This document shows positions 17,836 through 25,806 of a stretch of 26,494 nucleotides of DNA, one piece after another. Both the position numbers and the translations under genes were made by a program. The notes under the pieces are model-generated. The model saw only the letters and a program-made list of their open reading frames with translations. It ran no database searches and had not been told where the DNA came from. The first letter of the stretch is position 1; each line of letters opens with the position of its first letter. Source of the stretch: Branchiostoma floridae (lineage: Eukaryota > Chordata > Leptocardii > Amphioxiformes > Branchiostomatidae); NCBI RefSeq assembly GCF_000003815.2, contig NC_049996.1, positions 17,806,756 through 17,833,249 on the forward strand, written 5' to 3'.

Positions 17836-20800
17836 GTAAGATAACTGACACAAACTTGTTTCTACATTTCGTAGTTGGAACCCAAGGTTTTGGGGGACTG
17901 TGTTTTAACCAGTGTATGGGGCTTAAATTTCTAATTTGCTTTGTATCAAAATGTAAGCTTTTACTTCATTGAATTTGGTGCTAAAAATGCAGGAAAAAGT
18001 GAGGGCTATAGCTTTTAACATTTTAAACCCTGAGACCCCCCTACAATGCTAATTGCTTGCAGCACTTGCTACGTAGCTAATTGCTAAATTGCTGAATAGG
18101 GCACACCAATTTCATTTGTTGCTTCTCGGATTTTTTTCAGACAAAAATTGGACTGCCAGGTCAAAAAACAATGATAAAAAAACATTTTTTCCAAAAGGTT
18201 TGGGGTGAAGATATACGGCTTAACACAAAAAACAACAGCCTGAGGAGTTTAAAGGCACGTTTTATGCAATGAATCCCATCCTTTGACTTGTTACTGATGT
18301 TCTCAATAAAAGGCATAATGGCAACATGTTTTTAGACTGAAATTATGTGCATGTGGCTCTGAATGGCAATATTTACAGGTTTGTGAGCAAAACATATATT
18401 AATACTTTTTCTCAGGACTTAAGTTGTTTGTTGAAAACGATTTTAAAAAAATAGGCGAATCCAAAAGCTAAATTGGACCTGACCTTTAGGTTTATGAATG
18501 AAGCCCGAACCTTCCCCAAACAAGTTCAGCTTTCATTCATATAGCCATTTACTGACACAGATGACCTTTCATGGTAAGATCCTTAAGGTTGGTTTTGACT
18601 TCCCTCACAAACTCATTGGTTTAACTTGGATCATCCAACAGGCTGTTTCGCAGTCCGTCAACGTCGTGCGGGGTTTGCTGGCTTGGCTGTTGCCCTGCTC
18701 CTGGTCGTATCAGTCACCACAGGAATTCTCATGGTGAGTAAACAAACTGGGCTCAAAATACCTGCACTGGAGCTGGTAACATTGAAAATTACCTGCACCA
18801 GACAGATTCTACCTGCACCAGACATATTCTACCTGCACCAGACAGATTCTACCTGCACCAGACAGATTCTACCTGCACCAGACAGATTCTACCTGCACCA
18901 GACAGGTTCTACCTGCACCAGACAGATTCTACCTGCACCAGACAGATTCTACCTGCACCAGACAGATTCCATCTGCACCAGACAGATTCTACCTGCACCA
19001 GACAGATTCTACCTGTACCAGACAGGTTCTACCTGCACCAGACAGGTTCTACCTGCACCAGACAGGTTCTACCTGCACCAGACAGATTCTACCTGTACCA
19101 GACAGGTTCTACCTGTACCAGACAGGTTCTACCTGCACCAGACAGATTCTACCTGCACCAGACAGGTTCTACCTGCACCACTCTGTATGGATCATACTAA
19201 AATTGGATCCATTGCTATTCTTTGATACTTTATAGGTGGTAACAGCAAATGTAGCTAATCACAATCACATACACCTACATCATACTACTACATTCATAGG
19301 ACATTTATATATAAAACCGAGTACATGGACCAGTGTTGGTTAGGTGCAGGTAGACATCAGAAATACCTGTACAGCTCCAATTTTACCTGCACTAACCTGC
19401 ATAATTATGCAGGAGGTATTTCGAACCCTGATAAAAGTTCAAACAAACAAATGTTTATCACAACAACCGCATCGTTCAGCCAGTAAGGGCCATGTCTTTG
19501 ACCCCGTTCACGCTCCGAAAAATCAACGCAGATCAATTCACAAAGAGCAAATAATCAGAATCGATTCCAATAAATATCCCTGAATGTGAACAGCCGGATT
19601 CTGGATTGATTTGAATCAGGGCTATCTCCAGCTGTCATTTTTTTCAATCCCAGTCATTGTTTTTGAGCCCATGTCATTGATTTTCCTAGTTAAACAAACA
19701 TTGTCATTTTAAGCCTGTGAAAATACATTTTCAACAATTATGTCATAAAGGTGAAATTTTTGGGCCGGATGGGGTAAATTTGTTTCCGTCCCAACAAGCA
19801 AATTTCCATCCCACGTAAGCAACTTGATTATAAGCTATTGTAATTGATGAATTGATGTAAATTAAGTTGCATAGATTTTGCTGAGTGTGAGCTGTTAAGG
19901 CTCAATTTTACATGTTATCGTAAGTAGTAATTTGCTCTTTTGTATATACAACAGGTTATCAAGACTGTGCCTAAAAACATTCAACTAGTATCAACTAGGG
20001 CCACAGTATGCAGTGTACATGGGACAGTAGGACTGTGTACATGGGACAGTAGGACTGTGTACATGGGGCAGTAGGACTGTGTACATATATATGCATGGGT
20101 CAGTAGGACTGTGTACATGGGACAGTAGGACTGTGTACATGGGACAGTAGGACTGTGTACATGGGTGTGTAGGATTGTGTACATGGGACAGTAGGACTGT
20201 GTACATGGGACAGTAGGACTGTGTACATGGGACATAAGGACTGTGTACATGGGACAGTAGGACTGTGTACATGGGACAGTAGGACTGTGTACATGGGACA
20301 GTAGGACTGTGTACATGGGACAGTAGGACTGTGTACATGGGACAGTAGGACTGTGTACATGGGACAGTAGGACTGTGTACACGGGACAGTAGGACAGTGT
20401 ACATGGGACAGTAGGACTGTGTACATGGGACAGTAGGACTGTGTACATGGGACAGTAGGACTGTGTACATGGGGCAGTAGGACTGTGTACATGGGACAGT
20501 AGGACTGTGTACATGGGTCAGTAGGATTGTGTACATGCGAGACAGTTAAGGACTGTGTACATGGGACAGTAGGACTGTGTACATGGGACAGTAGGACTGT
20601 GTACATGGGTCAGTAGGACTGTGTACATGGGACAGTAGGACTGTGTACATGGGTCAGTAGGATTGTGTACATGGGACAGTAGGACTGTGTACATGGGACA
20701 GTAGGACTGTGTACATGGGTCAGGAGGACTGTGTACATGGGACAGTAGGACTGTGTACATGTACATGGGTCAGTAGGACTGTGTACATGGGGCAGTAGGA

Positions 20801-23800
20801 CTGTGTACATGGGACAGTAGGACTGTGTACATGGGACAGTAGGACTGTGTACATGGGACAGTAGGACTGTGTACATGGGACAGTAGGACTGTGTACATGG
20901 GACAGTAGGACTGTGTACATGGGACAGTAGGACTGTGTACATGGGGCAGTATTGGACCATGTCTATATGCAATTATGAACAGAAAAAATTTAGGCAGCTG
21001 CAGCATTTACCATTATTCATCATGTCAATGCCAAGTGTAAATAAAAGTGTACAGGTTTTCTAGTTCTGGCTGCAGGTGGGAGGATTTAGGCATATCAAGT
21101 TCTGCTAACGGACAGTTTTTTGTTGCTTTTTTGTCCAGGTAAGCCATAAGCACAATGTCAACAGCCCGAGTGCATTAACTGTAATGGAAACAACTGTTAC
21201 AGTTACCAATACAAGTACTACCGGTAGCATAGCTATCATCAGGGGTATTGAGGGTAGTACTACCAACTCGACCATCCTTGCAAGGGTGGAAGGTACCAAC
21301 TCACCCACCCTTGTTAGTGCCCACGGTACCAACCCACCCACCCTTGGAAGCATCGAAGGTACCAACCCACCCACTCTTGGGAGTGTCAAAGGTACCAACC
21401 CATCCACCCTTGCCAGTGCACATGGTACCAACCCACCCACCCTTGCGAGCATCGATGGTAACAACCCACCCACCCTTGGGAGCATCAAAGGTACCAACCC
21501 ACCCATCCATTGCAACACTGGTGGTACCGGCCCAACCATCCAAGGTAAGACTGGCATTATCTAAATTTGCCTAATAGTATGTACAACTGTACAAACTAAG
21601 TTATAAGTGTGAAATTATAGAAACATATAGATAATATCATTGGGCTTTTACTACTGTGACGTCTTGGTTAGAGCATTAGACTCAGAAGAAATAGGTTCCA
21701 GGTTGGAGGTACCACAATGTTATGATTCTCCTAACTTGCCCACCAAGCCAGTCAGTTTACCAAAAACACACACCGGGGTTGGACAAGTTCACTAGCCTGA
21801 TTGTCCCAGGCAAGTGAATACAATTTCTTAAAAGTTTGATCTGTAAAGTGTTTGCACTGGCATTGCATCAGTCTACAAACTTGTGAATTGCCTACTGCTA
21901 GTCTCAAATTGCTTGAAATGTTGCACACAAAAACAGCATGTACATTTGCATCCTCAAAAGAACTACTGAACCACCTTGCTCTATTTGAGGTACTTTTCCC
22001 ATTTATCCGAAGTGCACTATCCTCAAATAAACTTTATAAAGTCCCTGTGTTTTGCAACAAATTGCAGCACCTTTCGAATGTTGAAAAGTGTGCTTTAATC
22101 AATAAAATATGTCACATAACTTGAGAACTCTAATCACCGCTACAGAGACAGCCTGCGAAGAGGAGACCTTGCAGCTGTCCTGCACAGCGGACCAGCTGAT
22201 TGTGATCGACGAGGTCTTCTACGGACGGAGGACCCAAGAGAGCCTCGGCGGCTGTAGCTGTAGCTGGCTCAAGCGTTGTAATACCAAGTGTGGAAAAAAG
22301 GATGCACAGTACGTAGAAGCACCATAGACTGACCTGTATGTAATTGCACCCCTAGTGCACTCCCGTCTTTAAAAAATGCCCTACAGGGCACTCAGTACTA
22401 ATTTCTACTTGCCACAACCTCAACTTTTCATTGGGTCCAAAATTTGTATTATCTATACCCATTTTTACTTACAGTTACTGTACCTGAACCGTACGTATAC
22501 ATGGATTTCCGGTACCTGTACCCATCAATGTTGTGTACTTGATGATTATGTATTGTTTGCTTCAACAAAGAGCACTTTTGGTGGGGTACATCCGAACCAG
22601 CTGCCGTATTTAGTATGACATCACTGCACGAATCAATAACTAAATTCGGCACAAAAAGTTTCGCATATCAACTTTGGCTGATTATATTTCTGATGTTCCT
22701 GCATCAATTTCAATGTATTATATATCAATTGAAAGCTTGTGTGATTCCCTTTTCTATGGTATCAAACACATTATGATTGTAAACTTATGAAATGAGCACG
22801 GGGCCTGCTTACATGAGTGGGTCACAAAAAAAAGTGCCCAAATTCNNNNNNNNNNNNNNNNNNNNNNNNNNNNNNNNNNNNNNNNNNNNNNNNNNNNNNN
22901 NNNNNNNNNNNNNNNNNNNNNNNNNNNNNNNNNNNNNNNNNNNNNNNNNNNNNNNNNNNNNNNNNNNNNNNNNNNNNNNNNNNNNNNNNNNNNNNNNNNN
23001 NNNNNNNNNNNNNNNNNNNNNNNNNNNNNNNNNNNNNNNNNNNNNNNNNNNNNNNNNNNNNNNNNNNNNNNNNNNNNNNNNNNNNNNNNNNNNNNNNNNN
23101 NNNNNNNNNNNNNNNNNNNNNNNNNNNNNNNNNNNNNNNNNNNNNNNNNNNNNNNNNNNNNNNNNNNNNNNNNNNNNNNNNNNNNNNNNNNNNNNNNNNN
23201 NNNNNNNNNNNNNNNNNNNNNNNNNNNNNNNNNNNNNNNNNNNNNNNNNNNNNNNNNNNNNNNNNNNNNNNNNNNNNNNNNNNNNNNNNNNNNNNNNNNN
23301 NNNNNNNNNNNNNNNNNNNNNNNNNNNNNNNNNNNNNNNNNNNNNNNNNNNNNNNNNNNNNNNNNNNNNNNNNNNNNNNNNNNNNNNNNNNNNNNNNNNN
23401 NNNNNNNNNNNNNNNNNNNNNNNNNNNNNNNNNNNNNNNNNNNNNNNNNNNNNNNNNNNNNNNNNNNNNNNNNNNNNNNNNNNNNNNNNNNNNNNNNNNN
23501 NNNNNNNNNNNNNNNNNNNNNNNNNNNNNNNNNNNNNNNNNNNNNNNNNNNNNNNNNNNNNNNNNNNNNNNNNNNNNNNNNNNNNNNNNNNNNNNNNNNT
23601 ACCGTTGATATGCAAAACTTTTGTGCCAAGTTTAGAAATAAGATATGTAAGATTCGATGTTCAATGATATCAGAAGGGTGTAAATTTTGTAGAAACATTG
23701 TGTAGTGGTTGCTTGGCATCAGGAACTGTTTTATTTTAGTGTCATTTGTGACATCTGAAGTCATTTTGTCCATCTTGTACCCAGCAGCAGCCCAAACGTG

Positions 23801-25567
23801 GTCAGCCCTGCATCCATCGTGAGGCAGAACTGTCAGGCCTCGCAGCGCTGCAAACTGGAAGTAACGACCGCCAGATTTGGTGACCCCTGTCCAAAAACCA
23901 AGAAGTACCTGGAGGTAACGTACCATTGTGAAGGTGGGCACCTGTGTCTAATTCTATTCTGATTGTATCTAGAATATCTTCAGGTACAGACACAAATGTA
24001 ACATAGGGGTGTCAGTCTATCTACATGTCAGTACAACATAAACCAACATAGGTGGCGCTAACCTTTTTTTTTTTGGCTCACAGTTTTGGGGTTCCCATAG
24101 GATGCCATCCATATAATCAAATCAAATGGCCTCAATCACACTCACAACCCGCTTGCTCCTGAGAGCGTGGCGCCTCGACACCTTCTCCAGAAAGACCTGT
24201 CCTGGGCAGCCTGCCAGGCTGTGGGGAGGTCCATGTTCACAGCTGCCAGGTCTGATGTTAGCTGGTCCAGCCATTTCATGCGGGGCCTCCCTCTTGGCCT
24301 CCTCCACCTTGGGGTCGGTTCAAGGATGAGCCTGGCTGGTTCGGACAGAGGTGATGACCTAGCAAGATGGCCAAAAAGCCGTAGTCTGGCGGGCCTGATC
24401 AGTTGAGAAATGGGGGGTTGCTTCGTTATCTGACACACTGCGGTATTTGGGACAAAGTCATACCAATGCAGCCCAAGGATGCGACGTAGGCACTTTGTGT
24501 CGAAAGCGTCAAGATGTTGCTCCCAGGAAGCAGTTAGTGTCCATGCCTCAGATCCATAGAGCAAGATGGAAAGAACTAAGCTGTTATATAGATTGAGTTT
24601 TGTCTGGATGGAGAGTTGTTTATTTGACCAGATGTTTGCCAGATTGGCCTGAACAGTCAAAATGGTCATTTTTGAGCTGAGATTTATCTGTATTTGTATC
24701 TTTAGTGTAAAAATTGTCCTACTAATTGTTTGCTTTGTTTCACCTGCAGACAAGAAAGAGAGAGTCAGTATCCGACTACAACCTGGCTACTACCCGACCA
24801 CAGGAGGGCTGGCTGTGTCCTCCGATAACGAGATATTTGTGACTGAACCGAACCACAGAAGAATCCGAGTCTTCAGCATGAAGGGTGTTTCCCTTCGCAG
24901 GATCCGTACAGGAGACATGCAGCCGTGCGCTATAGCCACAGGACACAACAACTCCCTGTGGGTTCTTCTGCACGGAGGCAGCGGTGAAATTCTAAACACT
25001 GTAGCTCAGTACAGCAAAGAGGGTCGCATCCTTGCCAAGTACAGGTGCTACGGCCGATTCAAAATCTATGGTATTGCAGTGGACAAGATTTCCGACAAGA
25101 TCATACTGACAATAGAACGACTTTCCGGTGGAAGCAGGCAATCGGAGGCCGTGTGGTTCCGTCCTGCTTACATACGTGGCGCGCCTACATGTAACATGAG
25201 CAAGTTTGGGTCCATAGAAGGACGGGAGCTGCAAGCTGTCACAGTGGACAGGAAAGGGAACATCTTCATCGCAGTCGAGGACAACCATCGTGTCGTCAGG
25301 TACGACAAGAACGGAGTCTACTCCAGTTTTGGCAGTGCAGGTACCGGGGCGGGGAATCTTCTAAAGCCCTCGGGAATCAGCGTGGACAGTCGGGGCCGTG
25401 TGATTGTGGCTGACAGTAAAAACAAGCGAGTGGAGATGTTCACAGCTGACGGGGAACATGTCTGCACTGTTGCCTACGTTTGGTGGCCAAAGCGTGTTGC
25501 TGTGGGTGGGGAAGGGCAGCTCGTCGTGTCCAATTCTGAATCTGTAACAATCTTGCCCCAAAATTAA
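15480..25567 (+). CDS. Type II membrane SUEL lectin-NHL protein (six-exon model)
   Basis: Reconstructed coding exons: 15480-17835, 18642-18733, 21139-21544, 22146-22308, 23785-23933 and 24750-25567. Junction phases are 1, 0, 1, 2, 1 and agree at every join; the total of 3984 nt codes for 1327 residues. There is no signal peptide. Residues 1-786 are low-complexity tandem repeats and NPxY motifs. RQRR (791-794) then precedes a TM helix (about 795-816), which by the positive-inside rule puts the repeats in the cytoplasm. Outside are a Thr/Pro stalk (817-951), a SUEL/galactose-binding lectin domain (about 952-1055) and an NHL beta-propeller (1056-1327). An in-frame TGA at 15468 supports the start. 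SUEL domains bind galactose or rhamnose sugars in known families; NHL propellers bind proteins or RNA. Ligand and signalling partner are unknown. Exon 5 could instead begin at 23788 or 23791 (CAG slippage). Confidence 0.75.
15489..15818 (+). repeat. 30-bp coding tandem repeat (11 copies)
   Basis: Eleven head-to-tail 30-bp units encode SASGEHNPIQ. They are almost identical at the DNA level. The only amino-acid variant, HSPI for HNPI, is in units 5 and 9, four units apart, which suggests amplification in a four-unit (120-bp) block. The unit has no stop in several frames, so false ORFs appear on both strands. Confidence 0.97.
16149..17279 (+). repeat. 72-bp coding tandem repeat (15 copies), SAMY core
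   Basis: Fifteen units of 24 residues, consensus core NSAENSAMYAASAEDDKL followed by NSNARG. Insertions keep the frame: KSHHR after units 1, 3 and 11, and an extra residue giving IYTRG in units 3 and 12. 15 x 72 plus 45 plus 6 accounts exactly for the 1131 bp. Each unit keeps one tyrosine in SAMY (SAIY in unit 8). The last two units carry KFAPNTCG. Confidence 0.95.
17592..17835 (+). repeat. 32-residue NPxYGAN repeat (2.5 copies)
   Basis: NPIYGANARQ, NPMYGANVRQ and NPMYGANAKQ begin at residues 705, 737 and 769. The linkers between them are diverged but of equal length. This is an old duplication compared with the near-identical arrays upstream. Confidence 0.85.
17836..18641 (+). other. Intron 1 of the lectin-NHL gene
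   Basis: Begins GTAAGA and ends ATCCAACAG. AT-rich, with no transposon clearly recognised. A second in-phase acceptor (TTTCGCAG, exon from 18654) could remove four residues before the RQRR. Confidence 0.7.
18642..18733 (+). CDS. Exon 2: transmembrane segment
   Basis: Encodes CFAVRQRR followed by AGFAGLAVALLLVVSVTTGI and LM, an uninterrupted hydrophobic stretch of about 22 residues. The basic cluster on the N-terminal side predicts a cytoplasmic N terminus (type II). The exon joins exon 1 in phase 1 (G + GC gives Gly) and ends ATG|GTGAGT in phase 0. A separate TM exon flanked by repeat-coding exons is common in membrane proteins. Confidence 0.8.
18791..19180. repeat. 20-bp minisatellite (19.5 copies)
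   Basis: Units ACCTGCACCAGACAGATTCT in perfect 20-bp register; the main variants are GACAGGTTCT and ACCTGTACCA. It lies in intron 2, 57 bp after the TM exon donor. Because 20 is not a multiple of 3, the open frame through it cycles every 60 bp and is not coding. Confidence 0.97.
19396..19413. repeat. 18-bp perfect palindrome
   Basis: CCTGCATAATTATGCAGG is self-complementary. It sits just inside the right terminus of the decayed TIR element and is probably part of its subterminal structure. Confidence 0.85.
19431..20009. other. Intron 2, non-coding
   Basis: AT-rich intron sequence. CAGGGCTATCTCCAGCTGTC at about 19617 resembles the start of another CAGGGC-ended element, but no matching right end was found. 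Confidence 0.4.
20010..20949. repeat. 22-bp minisatellite, about 42 copies
   Basis: Unit GTAGGACTGTGTACATGGGACA repeated for about 940 bp, with scattered variants (GGGTCA, GGGGCA) and a few indels (20083-20092, 20537-20548, 20760-20766). All minus-strand frames stay open because the unit lacks stops there (CTQSYCPMYTVLLSHVHSP); this is a repeat artefact inside an intron. Confidence 0.97.
21139..21544 (+). CDS. Exon 3: Thr/Pro-rich extracellular stalk
   Basis: The acceptor TTTTTTGTCCAG is excellent; the exon enters in phase 0 and leaves in phase 1 at CAAG|GTAAGA. It encodes VSHKHNVNSPSALTV, a Thr/Ser-rich segment with sequons (NTST, NSTI), then seven 11-residue repeats and a partial eighth. 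High Thr/Pro/Ser content suggests an extended, O-glycosylated stalk that lifts the lectin domain off the membrane (inference). Confidence 0.8.
21292..21544 (+). repeat. 33-bp coding tandem repeat (about 7.7 copies)
   Basis: Units encode GTNPPTLGSIE and variants (LVSAH, LGSVK, LASAH, LASID, LGSIK, IHCNTG). Almost every unit starts with GGTACCAAC. The units are exactly 33 bp, so the frame is kept at any copy number. Confidence 0.95.
21545..22145 (+). other. Intron 3 of the lectin-NHL gene
   Basis: Begins GTAAGACTGG and ends ACCGCTACAG. AT-rich; a 90-codon open frame (21852-22124) inside it has no recognisable content. Confidence 0.7.
22146..22308 (+). CDS. Exon 4: N-terminal half of SUEL lectin domain
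   Basis: Reads ETACEEETLQLSCTADQLIV, then IDEVFYGRRTQESLGGC and CNTKCGKKDA. The start (ACE..TL.L.C), a central YGR and the cysteine spacing match SUEL/galactose-binding lectin (Gal_Lectin) domains as in latrophilins and sea-urchin egg lectin. The exon enters in phase 1. The donor GTACGT at 22309 is chosen because it alone gives the phase 2 needed by exon 5; a GTAGAA donor at 22313 would break the frame unless another exon lies in the gap. Confidence 0.75.
22640..23635. mobile_element. Possible TIR element spanning the gap
   Basis: CTAAATTCGGCACAAAAAGT (from 22640) and the reverse complement of the sequence ending at 23635 (CTAAACTTGGCACAAAAGTT) match over about 32 bp, continuing through GCATATCAAC. 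The interior is mostly N, so the type of element is unknown. Confidence 0.45.
22846..23599. other. Assembly gap (754 N)
   Basis: 754 N, apparently a size-estimated gap, in intron 4 between the two halves of the lectin domain. Open frames crossing it are meaningless. Confidence 0.99.
23785..23933 (+). CDS. Exon 5: C-terminal half of SUEL lectin domain
   Basis: Reads SPNVVSPASIVRQNCQASQR, then CKLEVTTARFGDPCPKTKKY and LEVTYHCEG. The signature FGDPCP-KTKKYLEV-Y-C closes Gal_Lectin domains; together with exon 4 it completes one domain of about 100 residues. The acceptor TACCCAG sits in a CAGCAGCAG run, so the first one or two serines may be spliced alternatively. The donor AAG|GTGGGC leaves phase 1; an earlier GAG|GTAACG would cut off the last conserved cysteine. 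Confidence 0.8.
24113..24660 (-). mobile_element. Antisense non-LTR reverse-transcriptase fragment
   Basis: On the minus strand the frame ending at 24142 encodes the C-terminal part of a LINE reverse transcriptase. It reads LYNSLVLSILLYGSEAWTL, then LRRILGLHWYD, RLRLFGHLARS and RGRPRMKWLDQL, the thumb/tail signature of RTE/CR1-like elements. It is 5' truncated, lacks the catalytic YxDD region, and ends at a short (TTTGA)n-like tail (plus-strand ATCAAATCAAATGG, 24115-24128). It lies antisense in intron 5, about 90 bp before the NHL exon. The last approximately 30 codons of the frame's 5' end are host sequence. Confidence 0.8.
24750..25567 (+). CDS. Exon 6: NHL beta-propeller, C terminus
   Basis: The acceptor TTTGTTTCACCTGCAG enters in phase 1 (G + AC gives Asp). 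The 272 residues hold about six NHL-type blades, e.g. GGLAVSSDNEIFVTEPNHRR, AVTVDRKGNIFIAVEDNHRV, GISVDSRGRVIVADSKNKRV and a final VAVGGEGQLVVSNSESVTIL, ending TAA at 25565-25567. This resembles the C-terminal propeller of TRIM2/3 and TRIM71, but no RING, B-box or filamin domain precedes it, and the topology puts it outside the cell. The whole propeller in one exon is notable. Confidence 0.9.
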
Positions 25568-25645
25568 GGCCACACCCATTCACCTTCTTGGTTCTCAATC
25601 AGATTCTTTGTTTTTTTGTTTGTCTTGCACACCTGGTAAACTGCC

Positions 25646-25806
25646 TTACGGCATTATCTCGAATAAAGCATGTACCACAATTGAAATACTTGCAACAACC
25701 TCAAAGTACGCACCCAACTTTGTCAACAACTTGTACCCCATTTTCAATTTTCAAAAGTTTAAAAAGTGTGTACTTAGGTCTTTTATTCGAGAAAATATGG
25801 TATAAT
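25646..25806. mobile_element. Short TIR element after the NHL stop codon
   Basis: TCTCGAATAAAGCATGTAC near the left edge and the reverse complement of the right edge (TCTCGAATAAAAGACCTAAG) match imperfectly over about 30 bp. The interior is AT-rich and non-coding. No target duplication is clear. Part of a related phrase (CCCTATTCGAGGAATTGCGG) recurs at 25962-25981. Confidence 0.45.
25662..25667 (+). terminator. Candidate poly(A) signal of the lectin-NHL gene
   Basis: AATAAA, 95 bp after the stop codon, in a good position for a short 3' UTR. It lies within the left arm of the short TIR element at 25646-25806. Confidence 0.4.

Larger units (their letters stand above)
18747..19430. mobile_element. 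Decayed TIR element containing a 20-bp minisatellite
   Basis: The left end CTGGGCTCAAAATACCT and the reverse-complemented right end CAGGGTTCGAAATACCT match at 14 of 17 bases. The right subterminal region shares ACAGCTCCAATTTT with the hAT-like MITE at 13435-13882, so the two are related subfamilies. ACCTGCACC/CCTGCACT motifs occur in both arms, and the central part is filled by the minisatellite at 18791-19180. A clean target duplication is not visible. Confidence 0.6.

Noticed and set aside
17836-17972. Reading exon 1 through to the stop at 17972
   Set aside because: A strong GTAAGA donor sits at 17836, and the extension lacks a TM segment or any repeat continuity.
18626-19225. 199-codon plus ORF through the 20-bp minisatellite
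   Set aside because: Only 18642-18733 is coding; the rest follows a GTGAGT donor and is tandem repeat inside an intron.
19981-21006. Several overlapping minus-strand ORFs rich in YTVLLSHVHSPT
   Set aside because: All arise from the 22-bp minisatellite being open in every minus frame; they are not proteins.
22754-23941. Long ORFs on both strands crossing the N gap
   Set aside because: They are mostly undetermined bases and carry no information.
24662-24749. Upstream extension of the NHL ORF
   Set aside because: It is intron sequence before the CACCTGCAG acceptor; the hydrophobic stretch looks like a signal or TM segment, but the phase-1 splice from exon 5 explains the locus better.
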